DNA of 6,451 nt, from assembly GCA_005889515.1 (NCBI GenBank), contig VBHE01000272.1, positions 4,950 to 11,400 of the forward strand, read 5' to 3'. This DNA comes from Chloroflexota bacterium. Its GTDB lineage: Bacteria; Chloroflexota; Dormibacteria; Aeolococcales; Aeolococcaceae. Shown piece after piece: positions 5,943-6,451 of this stretch; positions within the stretch are counted from its first letter, which is position 1; every line of letters begins with the position of its first letter. The notes beneath the pieces were generated by a model. It was not told where the DNA came from and did not search any database. It saw only the letters and a program-made list of their open reading frames with translations. A program made the translations under genes and the position numbers.

Positions 5943-6451
5943 TGGGGCTCGCCGCGGGCGCCACCGGCAGCCTGCTCGCCGCCCTGGGGACGGCGCTCCC
6001 CGAGACCACCGTCCCGGTGGTGGCGATCGTCCGCGGCGGGCCGGACGCCGAGGCGGTTGCCGTCGGCGCCATCGTCGGCGCCCCCTTCCTCCTCCTCACC
6101 CTCGGGCTGGCGATCACCGGGGGGGCGGTCATGGCCCGCCGCGACGACCCCGAGCTGCACCCCGAGGTGGGCCAGGTGCGCCGCGACCTCGCCACCTTCC
6201 TCGCCGGCTTCGCGGTCCTGATGCTCGCCATCCCCCTCCCCCGCGGGGTGCGGATCGTGCTCGCGGTGGGGCTGCTGCTGCTCTACGCCCGCCACGTCCA
6301 CGCCACGCTGCGGGGCAGCGACCCCGCGACCGAGCACCCCGAGCCGCTCCACCTGACACGCGGCGCGGAGCGCCCGGCGGGGCCGGCGATCGCGGTCCAG
6401 CTCGTGATCGGGGTCGCCCTGCTCATCGCCGGGGCCGAGCTCTTCGTCCGC
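5942..6451 (+). CDS. Sodium/calcium exchanger-family membrane protein, partial at both ends
   Basis: This integral-membrane antiporter of the Na+/Ca2+ exchanger superfamily probably moves Ca2+ or another cation against Na+ or H+. From ATG 5942, 170 residues are open to the right window edge. The first alpha-repeat signature is 'GSLLAALGTALPETTVPVVAIV' (residues ~9-30). It carries the conserved GTxxPE core with E21 as the expected ion-binding acid. 'AVGAIVGAPFLLLTLGLAITG' (~40-60) follows, then two or three more hydrophobic segments, a hydrophilic loop (~124-147), and 'VQLVIGVALLIAGAELFVR', the first helix of the second half. ATG 5942 is probably not the native start: it has no Shine-Dalgarno sequence, begins in mid-domain and omits helix 1. 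That helix is encoded just upstream in a different frame (5883-5942). The gene is either a frameshifted pseudogene, a rare restart product, or intact in the organism and misassembled here. It is the third gene of the tldD-tldE unit. Confidence 0.75.
   Translation, partial: MGLAAGATGSLLAALGTALPETTVPVVAIVRGGPDAEAVAVGAIVGAPFLLLTLGLAITGGAVMARRDDPELHPEVGQVRRDLATFLAGFAVLMLAIPLPRGVRIVLAVGLLLLYARHVHATLRGSDPATEHPEPLHLTRGAERPAGPAIAVQLVIGVALLIAGAELFVR

Noticed and set aside
5936..5950. Programmed ribosomal frameshifting joining the two exchanger frames.
   Set aside because: A frameshift would not restore the roughly 13 residues missing between helix 1 and the GTALPET region, and no slippery heptamer or obvious stimulatory structure is evident.
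4581..6221. A 546-codon + strand frame overlapping tldE and running into the exchanger gene.
   Set aside because: Only its short stretch at 5883-5942 looks like real protein (helix 1 of the exchanger). The rest is an Arg/Pro-rich shadow.
1..6451. CRISPR array, tRNA, rRNA, insertion sequence ends or prophage attachment sites.
   Set aside because: No spaced direct repeats, cloverleaf-like segments, transposase motifs or terminal inverted repeats were seen. Almost all the sequence is coding.

Overview
The window is a very GC-rich stretch (roughly 70-75% G+C by eye) from a free-living bacterium. All five recognisable genes are on the + strand, are packed almost end to end, and have no visible Shine-Dalgarno sequences. 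Two genes have a TAnnnT -10 element only 6-7 nt before the start codon, the pattern of leaderless transcription. This fits high-GC lineages such as Actinomycetota or Chloroflexota/Dormibacterota-like soil bacteria. No single gene fixes the phylum, so the placement is tentative.

Layout: (1) 3-533, the C-terminal half of a major facilitator superfamily exporter, cut by the left window edge. (2) 534-627, a short intergenic region with a small hairpin, a perfect 14-bp palindrome and a -10-like TACGAT. (3) 628-3108, a full-length membrane-anchored PAS-GGDEF-EAL protein with both catalytic sites and the inhibitory site intact, so a candidate bifunctional cyclic-di-GMP enzyme. (4) 3119-4558, TldD, the catalytic zinc metalloprotease subunit. 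(5) 4558-5886, TldE/PmbA, its partner. (6) 5883-6451, a sodium/calcium exchanger-family gene that runs off the right edge and is broken near its start: its first 20 codons are in one frame, the rest is in another, and about 13 expected residues are missing at the junction.

Functional reading: the MFS pump is probably the end of a previous unit. The c-di-GMP gene appears to have its own promoter. tldD, tldE and the exchanger gene are joined by 1-nt and 4-nt overlaps and form a translationally coupled operon. A second -10-like element, overlapping the stop codon of the c-di-GMP gene, probably drives it. TldD/TldE normally form a heterodimeric protease for unfolded or peptide substrates. No modified-peptide precursor or other natural-product gene is visible here.

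I see no mobile element, CRISPR array, RNA gene or clearly new system. The points most worth a second look are the frameshift plus deletion in the exchanger gene, the inverted repeat centred on the tldD start codon, and the palindrome in the c-di-GMP gene's promoter region.
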